From Opisthorchis felineus (Eukaryota; Platyhelminthes; Trematoda; Opisthorchiida; Opisthorchiidae), in the NCBI GenBank assembly GCA_004794785.1, contig SJOL01009412.1, positions 425,798 to 489,797 of the forward strand: a stretch of DNA of 64,000 nt, given 5' to 3'. Below are positions 12,744-23,329 of this stretch, in pieces. How positions within the stretch are numbered: position 1 is the stretch's first letter; the number at the start of each line of letters is the position of its first letter. The notes under the pieces are model-generated. The model did not search any database and had not been told where the DNA came from. It saw nothing but the letters and a program-made list of their open reading frames with translations. Made by a program: the position numbers and the translations under genes.

Positions 12744-12971
12744 TTTAGTTGCCATGCATGATAGCATTCTCGTCTCTTATTTGTCTGCCAAAATACTGTG
12801 GGCACAGTTTGCAGTTGCTGAAGTCATGACGTCCTTCCAAGTTCGTGCAAATCACCGGAGGTGAGCGAACCTTTCTAACATGATGAGTATTCTGAATGGT
12901 GCTTCTTGAGATACGAGGACACAGGCTTCCGCATCCGTCTGAACGGACAGACGATACCGGACGCAACTTGA
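12744..12971 (+). CDS. Candidate exon pair, function unknown
   Basis: Exon 12744-12860 follows a strong acceptor (ccttgatttactgtgcag) and ends at CGGAG|GTGAGC, a near-consensus donor. It reads MHDSILVSYLSAKILWAQF and AVAEVMTSFQVRANHR. A 50-base intron containing ttctaac leads to 12911-12971, which stays in phase, reads YEDTGFRIRLNGQTIPDAT and ends in TGA. Its entry phase does not match the exit of the gene model ending at 12441, so it is either a separate small gene, a continuation with a missed exon, or chance. Family unknown. Confidence 0.25.
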
Positions 12972-14353
12972 TATACAGGGGCGGTCCTCTCGCATATTTA
13001 GTGTCACCGGGTGCATTGTAGGCTACGGCAACCTTCACAAATTTTTATAGCTGCCAAACTACCTGAAAAAATAGTCCGTTTCAACTTAATCGCATTTTTG
13101 GCGAGTTAAAAGATTATATTATATTGGACACTTCCCTAATTCCGGGTATTTTTCGAGCTTGGAAACTCACCTACTTAAAGAATTTGCCCCCACTAAGAAG
13201 CTGCCGAAAAAGGCCTTAATTGTAGGCACTTTTACATATGATTTGTTACCCTAGCAAGCACCGCAGTTTCCAAGAGGTCAGTTTCATTTGCCAGGTGTCA
13301 AACGCCATCGGTTATATCAGAGCTTGTGCGCTCCAAAACCACATTTGAAATCTGTGACGAGGTAAGATATTGTAAGGCCAAGCTGAGATGGCATTTCTTT
13401 GTAGAACGACAGTGAGAGCGAGTCGAACTTTTCGTTAGCGTTGTTGAGTTGCAGCCACATGTCCTACCAGATTGCAGGACATCGGTTACCGAATTTTATT
13501 TGTTCCTCAATCCCATGGAAATAGCAGCGGTTCTCTTTTTCCTAGTTACTAAACAATAAAAATAGCCCTGCATTCTTATCACTACAGTTGCCTATAAAAA
13601 TGACGGTAAAGCAATACAGCGCCTTGGCATACAGACGGCGAATTGTGTGCAGAATTTCTTGTGTTACCGTGGTGTTGTCTTTTTATTGAAACACTTTTTG
13701 GCTGTGACCATAATGCCACTCTCGGCGCTTCTATTTTATCAAAATTTAGAAGAACAAAATGATGAGGCTGCTTCCAGAACAAACACCAAGCAAGTTAGAA
13801 AGTAGTACACATAAATTAATGTGTGTCACATGACCCCTTGCCAACAAATGACGTTTTCACCGCTCGCATGCACCGATAATCCGAATCAAACAATGCTGGG
13901 ACAACAAACTTTGCTTTTAAGTGTTTGTGACTCAGGAAGTGATCCACCCGGCTCGTTATAATCCCACATACAGTAAATTTTACACGGAGATGTGCTTTCA
14001 ATTACGTAAGACGATTGTTGCAAAACACTTGCAGGAATTTTTCGCACACATGTGCTCACTTCCTTGCCTTTAATTTCGGTTTTCCCACTGAAGTTGATTG
14101 GATTATTACTGACATTTGCAGTAAGTATAGACAGGTTAATAGAATCCAGAAACATAGCTTGTAAGGTGAAGCAGGTATATTGAAAATTACAACGTGCACG
14201 CCGTGTCAGTCATAAACATGTGTAAACGACTGCTTCGGGTGACCGCCAGAAAATCGTCCTGGGGACCGTGTCTTTTGCCATGGCGGACGAGCGTGGGGTG
14301 TAATAAAAGCAGCACAAATACTGATGTTTTATCCCAACTGGTGAACGGCATGC
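12972..14353. other. Intergenic, no supported feature
   Basis: No recognisable gene. It runs to the left edge of the LTR retrotransposon. No target-site duplication matching the far side (from 19277) is evident. Confidence 0.45.
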
Positions 14354-14830
14354 TGTCTGGAGTGGTGTTTTCTACCTTTCTTTTGCCTTCATTATAACGT
14401 TACGTATTTCATCAATTGCATAAACGTTTTTTGTTTGAATACGCGAAACCACAAAAACGTGCATTTGTACAATTTGCACACAATACAGGCGTGGTCGCAT
14501 TCACCGCTTTTCTCTTCTCATTTCACTCGCGCTTACAGCGGTCATTCGCGAGCTTCATGTGCTAACTCTGGTGTCAAAACATTTCAGACGGTCTTCGGAG
14601 TTTATTTATCGGGAGCTTCCCGGAAAGAAGACCCCTGGACATCCACGATCGGATTATTATTTATTCACTGACCTGGGCCAACGACGAACCATTTTAAAAA
14701 GAACAATTCTTAGTGAGTCTGTTCCATTCGACCCTTTTTATTATTGTGTACTCAATTCAGAGTAATTATATTTATTTCTTTGCCACACGCTTCCTAAAGT
14801 AGCTTTCTTTTGGGTACCCAGACCACTACA
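14354..14830 (+). repeat. 5' LTR of the CsRn1-like element
   Basis: Begins TGTCTGG and ends ACTACA (TG...CA). It shares long segments with 18908-19276, for example the block containing ttataacgttacgtatttca and the one containing gagcttcccggaaagaagac. It is about 108 bp longer than the 3' copy, through segments around 14556-14592, 14670-14682 and 14712-14762 that are absent downstream. Confidence 0.85.
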
Positions 14831-14834
14831 AATT

Positions 14835-14848
14835 TGGTGAGCCCGAGT
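14835..14848 (+). other. Primer-binding site, tRNA-Trp-like
   Basis: TGGTGAGCCCGAGT starts four bases after the 5' LTR. It resembles the complement of a tRNA-Trp 3' end (TGGTGACCCCGACGT), with mismatches. CsRn1-group elements use tRNA-Trp. The assignment rests on this partial match and on the clade. Confidence 0.55.
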
Positions 14849-14916
14849 CTTTCGAGATATTTTTTTTTAACTTTCCCTTTCAAGTCGTCGTAGTTATTTT
14901 GTTTTGCCCGGTCATT

Positions 14917-15726
14917 ATGGATGCACACTTCGATTCATCGGATTTAGTCGAGAATGCAATTAGCATCCGTTTACCAGAATATAATCCTCGCAATCCCAGG
15001 GTGTGGTTTCACCAGGTCGAAGCTGTTTTTACTACCCGACGCATCACTTCCCAAGCCACCCGTTTTTCCTATGTCGTCCAGCATCTTCCTAGTGAAGTAG
15101 CAACAGAAGTAGAAGATCTGTTGGAAGATATCCCCAAAGATAATCCCTATGACGCCCTTCGAGCGGCTATCATTAGCAGGACAGGAAAATCTGAAAGCAA
15201 GATGCTCAGGGATCTATTCACCACAGTCGAAATTGGTGACAGGTCGCCGTCACAGCTACTTCGCCACATGCGCAGTCTCCTCTGCGGCCGTAAGCTGGCG
15301 GTGGAAATCATGACCCAACTGTGGCTCGATAAACTTCCACCCTCCATGTCCCGCGTCATCAGCGCATTCGTTGATGACCACAGCCTGGAGCAGCTAGCTC
15401 ACATGGCGGACAAAATCCATGAGACCTATCCCATTCATCTTGTTAGCCCCGTCTCCCACCCTGCACCCGCCACGTCCACAGCTTCCGACCCGGTACTTTC
15501 TGCCATTTCTCAACTGCAAACCCGTTTTGATACCTTGACCGATCGACTTCAACGGCTCGAAATCAACAAGCATCGACCACGTTCACGATCTCGATCGTCG
15601 TCACAATCCAGACCCTCTTGGTGCTGGTATCACCAATCGTTCGGTCCTAAAGCACGCAAATGCCAACCACCCTGCTCCTTCAAGCCGCGTCCCAACAACC
15701 CTTTAAACACCCCGGCCAGTCAGTAA
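14917..15726 (+). CDS. gag: Gag polyprotein of the CsRn1-like retrotransposon
   Basis: A 269-residue structural protein that would form virus-like particles and bind element RNA. The start is the ATG at 14917 (MDAHFDSSD); upstream in-frame codons lack ATG. The N-terminal half (about residues 18-165) has the features of a Ty3/gypsy capsid: [17 protein letters not shown], the [20 protein letters not shown] region and [12 protein letters not shown]. An Arg/Ser-rich stretch (about residues 222-233) precedes the zinc motif C236-X2-H239-X9-C249-X3-C253. This CHCC order, rather than retroviral CCHC, is a hallmark of CsRn1-type elements. The frame overlaps pol by 67 bases, and ribosomes probably shift -1 at 15702-15708 to make Gag-Pol. 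Intact, with no internal stop. Confidence 0.92.
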   Translation: MDAHFDSSDLVENAISIRLPEYNPRNPRVWFHQVEAVFTTRRITSQATRFSYVVQHLPSEVATEVEDLLEDIPKDNPYDALRAAIISRTGKSESKMLRDLFTTVEIGDRSPSQLLRHMRSLLCGRKLAVEIMTQLWLDKLPPSMSRVISAFVDDHSLEQLAHMADKIHETYPIHLVSPVSHPAPATSTASDPVLSAISQLQTRFDTLTDRLQRLEINKHRPRSRSRSSSQSRPSWCWYHQSFGPKARKCQPPCSFKPRPNNPLNTPASQ

Positions 15727-18700
15727 CGGCGACGACTGTCTGTGGCCCTCCTCGCACTAGTCGCCTATTCCACATCACCGATCGCTCAAGTGGTCTACGT
15801 TTCCTCGTAGATACGGGAGCCGAAGTTAGTGTGCTACCACATAAGAGTCCGCTTCCTGACTCCTCTTCCTGTTCGTTACAAGCCGCTAACGGTACCCGCA
15901 TCGCTACATACGGCGAACGTTCCCTCACCCTTGACCTCGGATTGCGACGTGCGTTCAAGTGGATCTTCCTTTTGGCCGACGTCCAAACACCCATCCTTGG
16001 CGCGGACTTTCTCACCCACTACAACTTATCCGTCGATATGCGACACAAATGTCTCTTGGATGTGCTAACTTCCCTCTCGGTCAACGGAATCTGTACCCCA
16101 GCTTCATCCACAGGTATCCGAGTTATTCTACCTGATTCTCATTTTGCTGACATACTTAGGGATTTTCCTACCCTTACTCATCCATGTCAGTACACTCAAC
16201 CGGTCACACATTCCGTCGTTCATCACATCCAGACGAGAGGCCCACCTGCCCATACCAATCCCCGTCGACTTCATCCAGAAAAACTCCAGATCGCAAAACA
16301 CGAGTTTGAACACATGCTCGAACTCGGCATCATCCGCACTTCGTCGAGTCACTGGTCGTCACCCCTACATATGGTACCCAAGAAATCTAAAGGTGATTGG
16401 AGACCTTGTGGAGATTACCGTTCTCTCAATAACGCCACTATCCCAGACAGGTATCCCATCCCACATATCCACGATTTCGCAAGTACCTTATGCCACACAA
16501 ACATTTTTTCCAAACTCGACCTTGTACGTGCATACTACCACATACCTGTAGCCCCGGATGACATACCCAAAACAGCGGTCACAACACCGTTTGGCCTTTT
16601 CGAATTCACGCGTATGCCCTTTGGTCTTCGAAATGCAGCCCAAACGTTTCAACGTTTCATGGACGAAGTCTTACGTGGTTTACCTTTTGCGTACGCTTAC
16701 CTAGACGATGTTTTAATCGCTAGCACCTCCCCAACTGAACATGCAGATCATCTCAGGGCAGTATTCCAACGTCTTGCTACCTATAACATACGTTTGAATA
16801 TTGACAAATGCTTGTTTGGTGTAACCAGCTTAGATTTTCTTGGTCACCACATTGACCCAACCGGCATTTCACCTTTGCCCGATCGCATTTTGGCCCTTGA
16901 CTCTTTTCCCATACCCACAACTATCACCCAACTTCGCCGTTTTATTGGAATTATCAACTATTATCGGCGATTTATCCCTCATTGTGCAGATGTCTTACAG
17001 CCACTGACCGATTTACTTGGCTCCAAAGAAAAATCTGTCACCTTGCCCCCAGCCGCCATTACTGCTTTCGAAAGAGCAAAGCAGGCAATTGCCCAAGCCA
17101 CAAAACTATCTTTTCTCGATACCCACGAGAACACAAAACTTATTCTGACAACCGATGCTTCAAACGCTGCTGTCGGCGCTGTACTCCATCAAGTTGTCAA
17201 CAACGTCTTTCATCCATTAGCCTTTTTCTCGCAGAAGATGCAGGCTGCCCAAACGCGTTACAGTACTTTTGGTCGTGAATTACTCGCAATTTACCTTGCT
17301 ATTCGCCATTTCCGGCACTTATTAGAAGGTAGATCATTTACCATTCAAACCGACCATAAGCCACTTACGTATGCTTTCAACGCCAAGCCTGATCGCTATT
17401 CACCACGCGAGATACGTCATCTGGACTATATTTCCCAATTCACTACCGACATTCGGTACACTCCAGGATCAGACAATGTCGTTGCAGACGCCCTATCTCG
17501 CCCAGACATCAACACTTTTCACTCTTCCACGCAGTTGGACCTTGCCAAACTGGCGAACCTTCAACATTGTGATCCCAAGTTTACGTCCACTCTATCCTTT
17601 CCTTCTTTTCAAGTTTCTTCAATTCCCTTACCCCTCCAGTCTGGAACCATCCTTTGTGATATGTCTACCGGCACAGCTCGCCCAATCATCCCCGAAGCTT
17701 TTCGACGAGTTGTATTTGACCACTTTCATGGACTCTCTCATCCAGGAATCAGGGCGACAAAGAAGTTGATCAGTGCACGTTTCGTGTGGCCCTACATGAA
17801 TAAGGATCTAACAGCCTGGGCTAAACAGTGCATCGCCTGTCAACGCAGTAAAGTAACACGGCATACGAACTCACCTCTCGGCTCATTTGCAGTTCCTGAT
17901 TCTCGATTTACGCAAGTCCATCTGGATATTGTTGGTCCACTTTCCCCATCAAACGGTTTTACTCATATTCTTACCATGATTGATCGTTTTACTCGTTGGC
18001 CAGTAGCTGTACCTATTTCGGATACTTCAGCTGAAACGGTAGCCTTTTCGTTTCTGCAGCATTGGGTGAGTAACTTTGGCATACCTTCCTCCGTTACTAC
18101 CGACCGCGGTTCACAATTTCAATGTAACCTCTTCCGTGAGTTTTCTACTCTATTTGGTTTTCATCACATTTCGACAACCGCGTATCACCCCTGTTCCAAC
18201 GGTCTGGTTGAACGTTTCCATCGATACCTCAAAGCTGCATTGACTGCCCAAATGAACCCATCTTCATGGTCTTCTTCTTTACCCCTCATTTTGCTTGCTA
18301 TTCGTTCCACTATTAAGGAAGATCTTCACTGTTCACCAGCCGAACTAGTATATGGTACAACTTTACGTTTACCTGGTGAACTGGTTTCCCCTTCTGGCGC
18401 AGAGCCCATTTCACCCATTACATTCGTCACCCGCCTGAAACAACACATGTCTGAACTTCGTGCGACGCCGACAAGACGATCAACACGAAAAGAGCACATC
18501 TCAACCGATCTCTCTTCTACACCATTTGTATTTGTCCGACATGACGCAACAAAGAAACCACTTCAACCTTGTTATGATGGTCCCTTCAAGGTCATCGAAC
18601 GCCACTCCAAATACTTCGTTTTAGAGAGAACCGGAAAGCATGATACAGTCTCCATTGATCGTCTGAAGCCTGCCTTCATCGAAGCACCCACGACCAAATT

Positions 18701-18830
18701 CAGCAATCCTGCTAGCCCACCAGCACCCGCACCTATTCCAGATACCCCTGCCGCCAACCTAACTCCTTCCGCTAGTCGTTTTCGACGACGTGTCCGTTTC
18801 CCTCAGCACTCAACTGATTACGAAACGTGA
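15660..18830 (+). CDS. pol: Pol polyprotein (PR-RT-RNase H-integrase) of the CsRn1-like retrotransposon
   Basis: The frame is open for 1056 residues from an ATG at 15660, although expression is probably as a Gag-Pol fusion. Domains in order: aspartic protease with DTGA at 51-54; reverse transcriptase with catalytic Asp287 in [13 protein letters not shown] and YLDD at 347-350; RNase H with Asp499 in TTDAS and TDHKPL; integrase with an HHCC zinc motif (H690, H694, C724, C727) and a D756, D815, E851 triad in which the last two are 35 residues apart. A GPF motif near 975 in the C-terminal tail ([10 protein letters not shown]) matches the GPY/F module. All catalytic residues are present and there are no stops, so this copy may encode functional enzymes. 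Codon use is unremarkable beside gag. Confidence 0.96.
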   Translation: MPTTLLLQAASQQPFKHPGQSVTATTVCGPPRTSRLFHITDRSSGLRFLVDTGAEVSVLPHKSPLPDSSSCSLQAANGTRIATYGERSLTLDLGLRRAFKWIFLLADVQTPILGADFLTHYNLSVDMRHKCLLDVLTSLSVNGICTPASSTGIRVILPDSHFADILRDFPTLTHPCQYTQPVTHSVVHHIQTRGPPAHTNPRRLHPEKLQIAKHEFEHMLELGIIRTSSSHWSSPLHMVPKKSKGDWRPCGDYRSLNNATIPDRYPIPHIHDFASTLCHTNIFSKLDLVRAYYHIPVAPDDIPKTAVTTPFGLFEFTRMPFGLRNAAQTFQRFMDEVLRGLPFAYAYLDDVLIASTSPTEHADHLRAVFQRLATYNIRLNIDKCLFGVTSLDFLGHHIDPTGISPLPDRILALDSFPIPTTITQLRRFIGIINYYRRFIPHCADVLQPLTDLLGSKEKSVTLPPAAITAFERAKQAIAQATKLSFLDTHENTKLILTTDASNAAVGAVLHQVVNNVFHPLAFFSQKMQAAQTRYSTFGRELLAIYLAIRHFRHLLEGRSFTIQTDHKPLTYAFNAKPDRYSPREIRHLDYISQFTTDIRYTPGSDNVVADALSRPDINTFHSSTQLDLAKLANLQHCDPKFTSTLSFPSFQVSSIPLPLQSGTILCDMSTGTARPIIPEAFRRVVFDHFHGLSHPGIRATKKLISARFVWPYMNKDLTAWAKQCIACQRSKVTRHTNSPLGSFAVPDSRFTQVHLDIVGPLSPSNGFTHILTMIDRFTRWPVAVPISDTSAETVAFSFLQHWVSNFGIPSSVTTDRGSQFQCNLFREFSTLFGFHHISTTAYHPCSNGLVERFHRYLKAALTAQMNPSSWSSSLPLILLAIRSTIKEDLHCSPAELVYGTTLRLPGELVSPSGAEPISPITFVTRLKQHMSELRATPTRRSTRKEHISTDLSSTPFVFVRHDATKKPLQPCYDGPFKVIERHSKYFVLERTGKHDTVSIDRLKPAFIEAPTTKFSNPASPPAPAPIPDTPAANLTPSASRFRRRVRFPQHSTDYET
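15702..15747 (+). promoter_or_regulatory. -1 ribosomal frameshift signal in the gag/pol overlap
   Basis: The heptamer TTTAAAC at 15702-15708 is in the correct gag phase (T TTA AAC). A -1 slip there continues exactly in the pol frame (TTT AAA CAC). It follows CCC, so CCCTTTA is a second in-phase slippery option. Five bases downstream, complementary segments could form a stimulatory stem: GGC 15714-15716 with GCC 15745-15747, and CAGTC 15717-15721 with GACTG 15734-15738. The heptamer and phase are seen directly; the fold is inferred. Confidence 0.7.
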
Positions 18831-18897
18831 AGTGAGCAAATTTTGATTCATTACTTTCATTATTCGAGCGTTTACCCCTTTCATGGCCAACGCTCTA

Positions 18898-18907
18898 GTG
18901 AGGGAGT
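18898..18907 (+). other. Polypurine tract
   Basis: gtgagggagt abuts the 3' LTR. It is purine-rich apart from two T residues and sits where plus-strand priming is expected. It is short, so the assignment depends on position. Confidence 0.5.
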
Positions 18908-19276
18908 TGTGTGGTGTTTTGTACTTTTCTTTTGCTTTCATTATAACGTTACGTATTTCATCAATTGCATAAACGTTTTTTGTTTGAATACGCAAAACCA
19001 CAAAAAGGCGCATTTGTACACTTTACATACAATCCAGGTGTAGTCACGTGCTCCGACTTTCTCTTTTCGTTGTACTCGCGCTTACAGCGGCCATTCGCGA
19101 GCTTCGGAGTTTATTGTATTGAGAGCTTCCCGGAAAGAAGACACCTGGACATCCACGATCGGATTATTATTTATTCAACGACGAACTATTTTATAGAGAA
19201 CAATTCTTTAGTAATTATATTTATCTCTTTACCACACACCTGGTAAAGGAGCTTTTTGGGTACGCAGACCACCACA
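18908..19276 (+). repeat. 3' LTR of the CsRn1-like element (internally shortened)
   Basis: Begins TGTGTGG and ends ACCACA, aligning with the ends of the 5' LTR. It lacks three internal segments found in the 5' copy and carries scattered substitutions. Confidence 0.85.
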
Positions 19277-20539
19277 CTTTTTGCAACCGTCATCCAGCGG
19301 GGATCCTTGGTCGCACAATGATTTTATTTGCGAAACCTTAGCGAGTGAAAGAAAACGTTTTGCGCCAGAATGCTGCATTTTGCTACTTATGTGCTCAAAC
19401 CAACACTCACTCCAATCTGCCTTCATACTTTTGCAGCTCTCCAAATTTCGTTATCCACTGACGTATTCATACCTCTGGTGGAAAAAATTCTTGTGGAATA
19501 ATTTCCTAGCATCATTTGGACCTCGAGATGCCTAGATGGGGCTCACTAGTTTGGACTGGTATTCTGAATTCAGTTGACTGTCTGTTTTAGTCCATCAGGG
19601 ACACGTCGTATCTTTCGAAAATTTAATTCCATTGTGCGAATACTGGGCGCCCCATCCAGCAGATACTGGAACATGATTTGTTGTTGTGTCCGCATTTTCA
19701 ACCAATCAGAACCGCCTCGACGTTGGACCGGCCCTCTTCTGACCAATCAAATGTGAGTTAGGCCTAATGGACGTCACAGTGCCTAATTGTCAGCGGTGAG
19801 CAGTTTGGGTGCAGGATTCCTCCGAAAACCTCCCGCTGGAACTTTGTTGATGTTGGTTCCACTTGTACTGAATTTACTGGCTTGAGGATCCTGTTAGTCA
19901 AGCGTTGCGGTCGATATATATGCGCGGGCTGGGACCCCGACCGAACTGTTAATATATTTCCCGTAGTGCAGCTGCTATCAAAGGTGTCCAGAGACACCCC
20001 TACAATCAGGTTACACGTTTTGCAGGAGTTAGTGTGAGCATTTATCGGCCGGAAACGGCTTGTGAGTCGTATTTAATTGGCTGGCCAAATTGAATTTCCT
20101 ACAGCAGTTTACCACGCCTGCGAGGGATGTCCCCTGGTATCGCTGTCACGAGTCGCGCACCAGCATTCTCTGGTCTTCAGTGAAGCAGATGGCGCTCGCG
20201 CCGTGATACCGGTTGAATTATGGCAATATAGACGGGAGAGAGTAGCCTTAACAAGGGTCTCTAGGCATGGTGAGCACTGAATCGGCTAAGTGTGAAACCA
20301 CCAATGGGACATGAAAGACTTCTCCAATACGCAGTATGTAGCGTGTGATTAAAACACCACTATGGACAGCCGTGTGATTTGGGCGGATGATCATCAACCC
20401 CAGTTTTTGGAATTCGAAGGTTGTAGTCAGAAAAGTAAAAATGGAAGAGGATTTCAAAGTGGCACCCGTGCCGCATACAACAGGGCGGTTAAGCGAAAAC
20501 AGACCACTGCTGACGCCACACATTCTCTTTCACACATTT
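19277..20539. other. Intergenic; part resembles the LTR-like insert at 29.5-29.9 kb
   Basis: Positions about 19620-19830 share blocks with 29740-29935, including cgcattttcaaccaatca versus cagattttcaaccaatca and a second ccaatc box, and possibly a degraded LTR. A TATA-like ggtcgatatatatgc lies at 19909-19923. No gene is recognised. Confidence 0.3.
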
Positions 20540-21370
20540 GTTCTCTCCCTCTCTCATTTGCTAGCGAAACCTTCGTAATCCCGTTCTTTAGGACTGACAG
20601 ATCAGTCCGTCGTCTATTGTCGTTGGTTGCAAGATCTACGCTTAACTCGGCCACCACAGCCGTAGACACTCCGAAATTGTTTTTAACCGCCGACACTGGC
20701 CTGGTCAGACAGCCTTTAAACTCCGCACTCTGAAATAAGTCTGAAAACAGACTGCTCTTACAAGTGCGCTGGATGAGATTTCTATTGAAGTGCACTGTTC
20801 CTCTGAGACGAGGATTCAAGACCCAAGTACGGAACTAACCACTCCATTGGTTATTCTCGCTTTCCGGTAAGCAATTCCCCGCATGTCACATTCTACAGCT
20901 TACGATGATTAGGCTATGTATTTCGTATGGTAGTGGACCATTTGCCTCTAGGACCCTCTCCGTCTAGCCTTGCATCGGATGGAGACGACTCAGGAGCGGT
21001 CAGTCCATGACTTGCCACAGAAGCATGAACGCTCTTGCCAGCCAACCTGGTTGCGTTGGTAACCGCCGTCTCCCCGGACGGGGACTGCGAGACAAACCAA
21101 TGGTTAGTGACTCTAACAGATGTGACTGTGTCACGCAGCCAATGGCGATCTTGCTTTAAAGCCTTCACTGCGTAATTCTCACATCCTGCCATACTGGACA
21201 AACAGATCCGTCCGACGTCAATGAACTGACCGGGCTGTTTCCTCCAACGCGTGGCTATCACTCTCTTATTATCCTTATCCTCGGTGAACGGAGATGTGGC
21301 AGCTGGGACCACTGTACTTCGGTGCACGGTTTCGCGAGCTGAAAAGCTGACTGACCGACTCTGGTGATCC
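20540..21370 (+). mobile_element. RTE-like LINE copy, internally deleted
   Basis: The left part (20540-20850) aligns with the 5' region of the longer copy at 46190-46510: shared cttaactcggcc-cc-c-gc-gtagacac-tcgaaat, then tcaagacc-aagtacgg. From about 20930 to 21350 it matches the C-terminal tail of the LINE ORF (frame with a LASQPGCVGNRRLPGRG-like stretch; compare other copies at 22050, 36480 and 53190). Endonuclease and RT cores are missing between them, giving a truncated, non-autonomous copy. Confidence 0.6.
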
Positions 21371-21747
21371 AGGACCCACCGCAATTGTTTCTTCGGGATT
21401 AGTATTAGTTTGAACCATCGACCTGAAGGGCCTCTGCGTAACCGGACTCCTATTGACAGTTTATTCTGTACAGTTCCTTCGGTAACGTCCGTGGGAGCAT
21501 CTCGTAAGTGCACTACTTGTTCACTGTAGTTCACTATATCTGCATATGCTCCAACGGGCTTCAGCTCTGAACACTTTCTCAGGGCGGGTTTGGGACCCAT
21601 ATTATCGGGACAGACGAAATCAGCCCACGAATTTTTAAAAAACAGAATACACTCTTCTGCCAAGGCTACGTCGACAGCCTCGCACTTTTCACGATTCTGA
21701 AGGAAGCACAGACCACAACGCTCGTCTCGGTAGACGATTTTCGGCAT
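20914..21747 (-). CDS. Long open frame of uncertain status
   Basis: 277 codons without a stop, longer than expected by chance here (roughly 0.003 expected in 64 kb at this base composition). The C-terminal half (21350 down to 20914) is antisense to a LINE ORF tail, which may keep it open by codon bias. The N-terminal half (MPKIVYRDERCGLCFLQNRE, several Cys pairs, then CSELKPVGAYADIVNYSEQV) has no explanation. It could be an exon of an unrecognised minus-strand gene running into a repeat, or a coincidence. No domain was recognised. Confidence 0.3.
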   Translation of the reverse strand: MPKIVYRDERCGLCFLQNREKCEAVDVALAEECILFFKNSWADFVCPDNMGPKPALRKCSELKPVGAYADIVNYSEQVVHLRDAPTDVTEGTVQNKLSIGVRLRRGPSGRWFKLILIPKKQLRWVLDHQSRSVSFSARETVHRSTVVPAATSPFTEDKDNKRVIATRWRKQPGQFIDVGRICLSSMAGCENYAVKALKQDRHWLRDTVTSVRVTNHWFVSQSPSGETAVTNATRLAGKSVHASVASHGLTAPESSPSDARLDGEGPRGKWSTTIRNT

Positions 21748-21944
21748 GCGTTGCGCCCGACCGAGCTACCACAGTTGATGGTGCCAGATTTTTCTGCAAC
21801 TCAAGTACCGGCTGCACAACCAAATACCGGTTTTCTACTTACTTCGTTACGAATCCGTTGAGGAAATCCAACACCAGCAACGCTTCTGAGTTATCGGTAG
21901 CTAGAGAACCTTACCAGTTGATTCAATCGTGTTAGTAACCGCCG

Positions 21945-22050
21945 TATCCCCTGTCTAGGCTTGAGCAACCTGGCAGTATCCCAGCCCTCGTGCTCCCTCC
22001 GGGTGGCATGGCAGCTAGGCACTGAAGGGGTGTTACAGCTGAACGACTTT
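21945..22050 (+). repeat. SINE family A, 5'-truncated, plus orientation
   Basis: Holds the body and 3' end of family A (cctgtctaggctt...cagtatcccagccctcgtgc...gggtggcatg...acagctgaacgac) and ends in a T run. The tRNA-like head is missing. It sits between two LINE tails and is the only plus-oriented copy recognised. Confidence 0.75.
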
Positions 22051-22344
22051 TTTGACCGCCATCTCCTCGGATGGGACCCCAGGACGAGACAAACCAATGG
22101 TTGTTGACCATGACAGATATGACTATGTGACGCAGCAAATGGTGGTCTTGCATCAAAGCTGTTACCCTCAGTTCCATGTCCGTGGCATACTGGACGAACA
22201 GAACCATTCGACGTCAATGAACTGATCGGGCCGTCTTTTTCAATACATGACTCTCATCCCCTTACTCTCCTTATCGCCGCTGAATGAAGCTGTGGCAGCT
22301 GGAATAACCGCATTCCGGTGCACGGTTTGTGAGCTGAAAAAACG
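22051..22344 (+). mobile_element. RTE-like LINE 3' tail, second copy
   Basis: Aligns with 21085-21365 over its whole length: gacaaaccaatggtt, then gtgacgcag, gacgtcaatgaactga, gtggcagctgg and cggtgcacggttt occur in the same order. The two are therefore diverged direct repeats of one LINE region, separated by a SINE. Confidence 0.65.
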
Positions 22345-22945
22345 ATAAAACACCTGGAGGACGCCCCACGTGTGGCCCCACCCGCAGAGGCCATGTCTCG
22401 CAACCATACAGTAATACTGCCCTTTCTACAACCTGGTACCATTCGGACCAAGTGATATACCTTTTTAACGCTGCAAGTCAAGCAAATTAGCAAACGTGAT
22501 TCGGGTCTTTGCGATTCATAAGCTGACTTCATCAGGCACTTCCGTCAGAGCTAATACAACTACTGAGGTATGTAAATTTCTCCACAACCTCGAGTGCTTC
22601 TCCTGTTGCAAGGGGCGTATTCAGAGCTTGCACGTCCTGACGAATGTCTTTTTACTCAGACTGTGAGACGCATGTCGAAAGACGGTGTAATGGTCAGTTT
22701 ATTCAGCGTAGTTTGTGCGTGGCCTTCATCTCCATGAATGAGGCCGATATCGTCTACGTGCTTCAGGCCGGCAAGGTTCTCACCAGGGGCTATTTGAAGG
22801 ACCGTCGGTGTTTATCTCATTATTTCAGCAATGATGAGACTTAACGAGAATGGGGACCAGCAACCTCTCTGGACATCACTTTTTGCAGGGGAGCTTTTAG
22901 GGAGCTCATAATACACTCTCACACGCAACGGACCCATATAACAAT
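22345..22945 (-). mobile_element. RTE-like LINE, reverse-transcriptase fragment (decayed)
   Basis: On the minus strand, successive broken frames match the RT of the copy at 24866: SDVQRGCWSPFSLSLIIAEI (compare [20 protein letters not shown]), then GLKHVDDIGLIHGDEGHAQ (the YADD region, here HVDD), then remnants of the [14 protein letters not shown] region. Frameshifts and stops are frequent, so it is non-coding. Confidence 0.7.
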
Positions 22946-23329
22946 GTGGAGCGCCGCATAGCATTGTACACTTGACCCTTGACATGTAAGCTGATGTCAT
23001 GCCTGTGCCACAGGTGATGCAGGCCCACAAAAGCTGCTCTTACCTTCCCAGTCCGAATGGAGATATCGGCTTTAGCTAGGCCCGTGACGAAGCGACTAGA
23101 CCTGACCGTGGTGTGATGGTTTGTGTACCTCGGCGATCCAATGAGCTATACTGGAGTTATCCGCGCGATACTTGCAGTCTCTCATATCAGGTTGGTCAAT
23201 GGTTATAGGTCTGACGAACGAAGTTTCCTGGTTGGGGGTCGGAACATGTGTGGTGACTTGTTCCGTAAAAATGGTAATGTACTTGCATTTCCCGCCGAAC
23301 ACCGCTGTCTGGCAGTTCGGCTTTTGAGC

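Larger units (their letters stand above)
14354..19276 (+). mobile_element. CsRn1-like Ty3/gypsy LTR retrotransposon, structurally complete
   Basis: About 4.9 kb: 5' LTR (14354-14830), primer-binding site, gag, pol (PR-RT-RH-IN), polypurine tract, 3' LTR (18908-19276). The CHCC-type Gag zinc motif, tRNA-Trp-like primer site and gene order match the CsRn1 lineage described from the liver fluke Clonorchis sinensis. Both ORFs are uninterrupted. The LTRs share long identical blocks but differ by about 100 bp of indels. I do not find a target-site duplication, so the exact termini are uncertain by a few bases. Confidence 0.92.
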
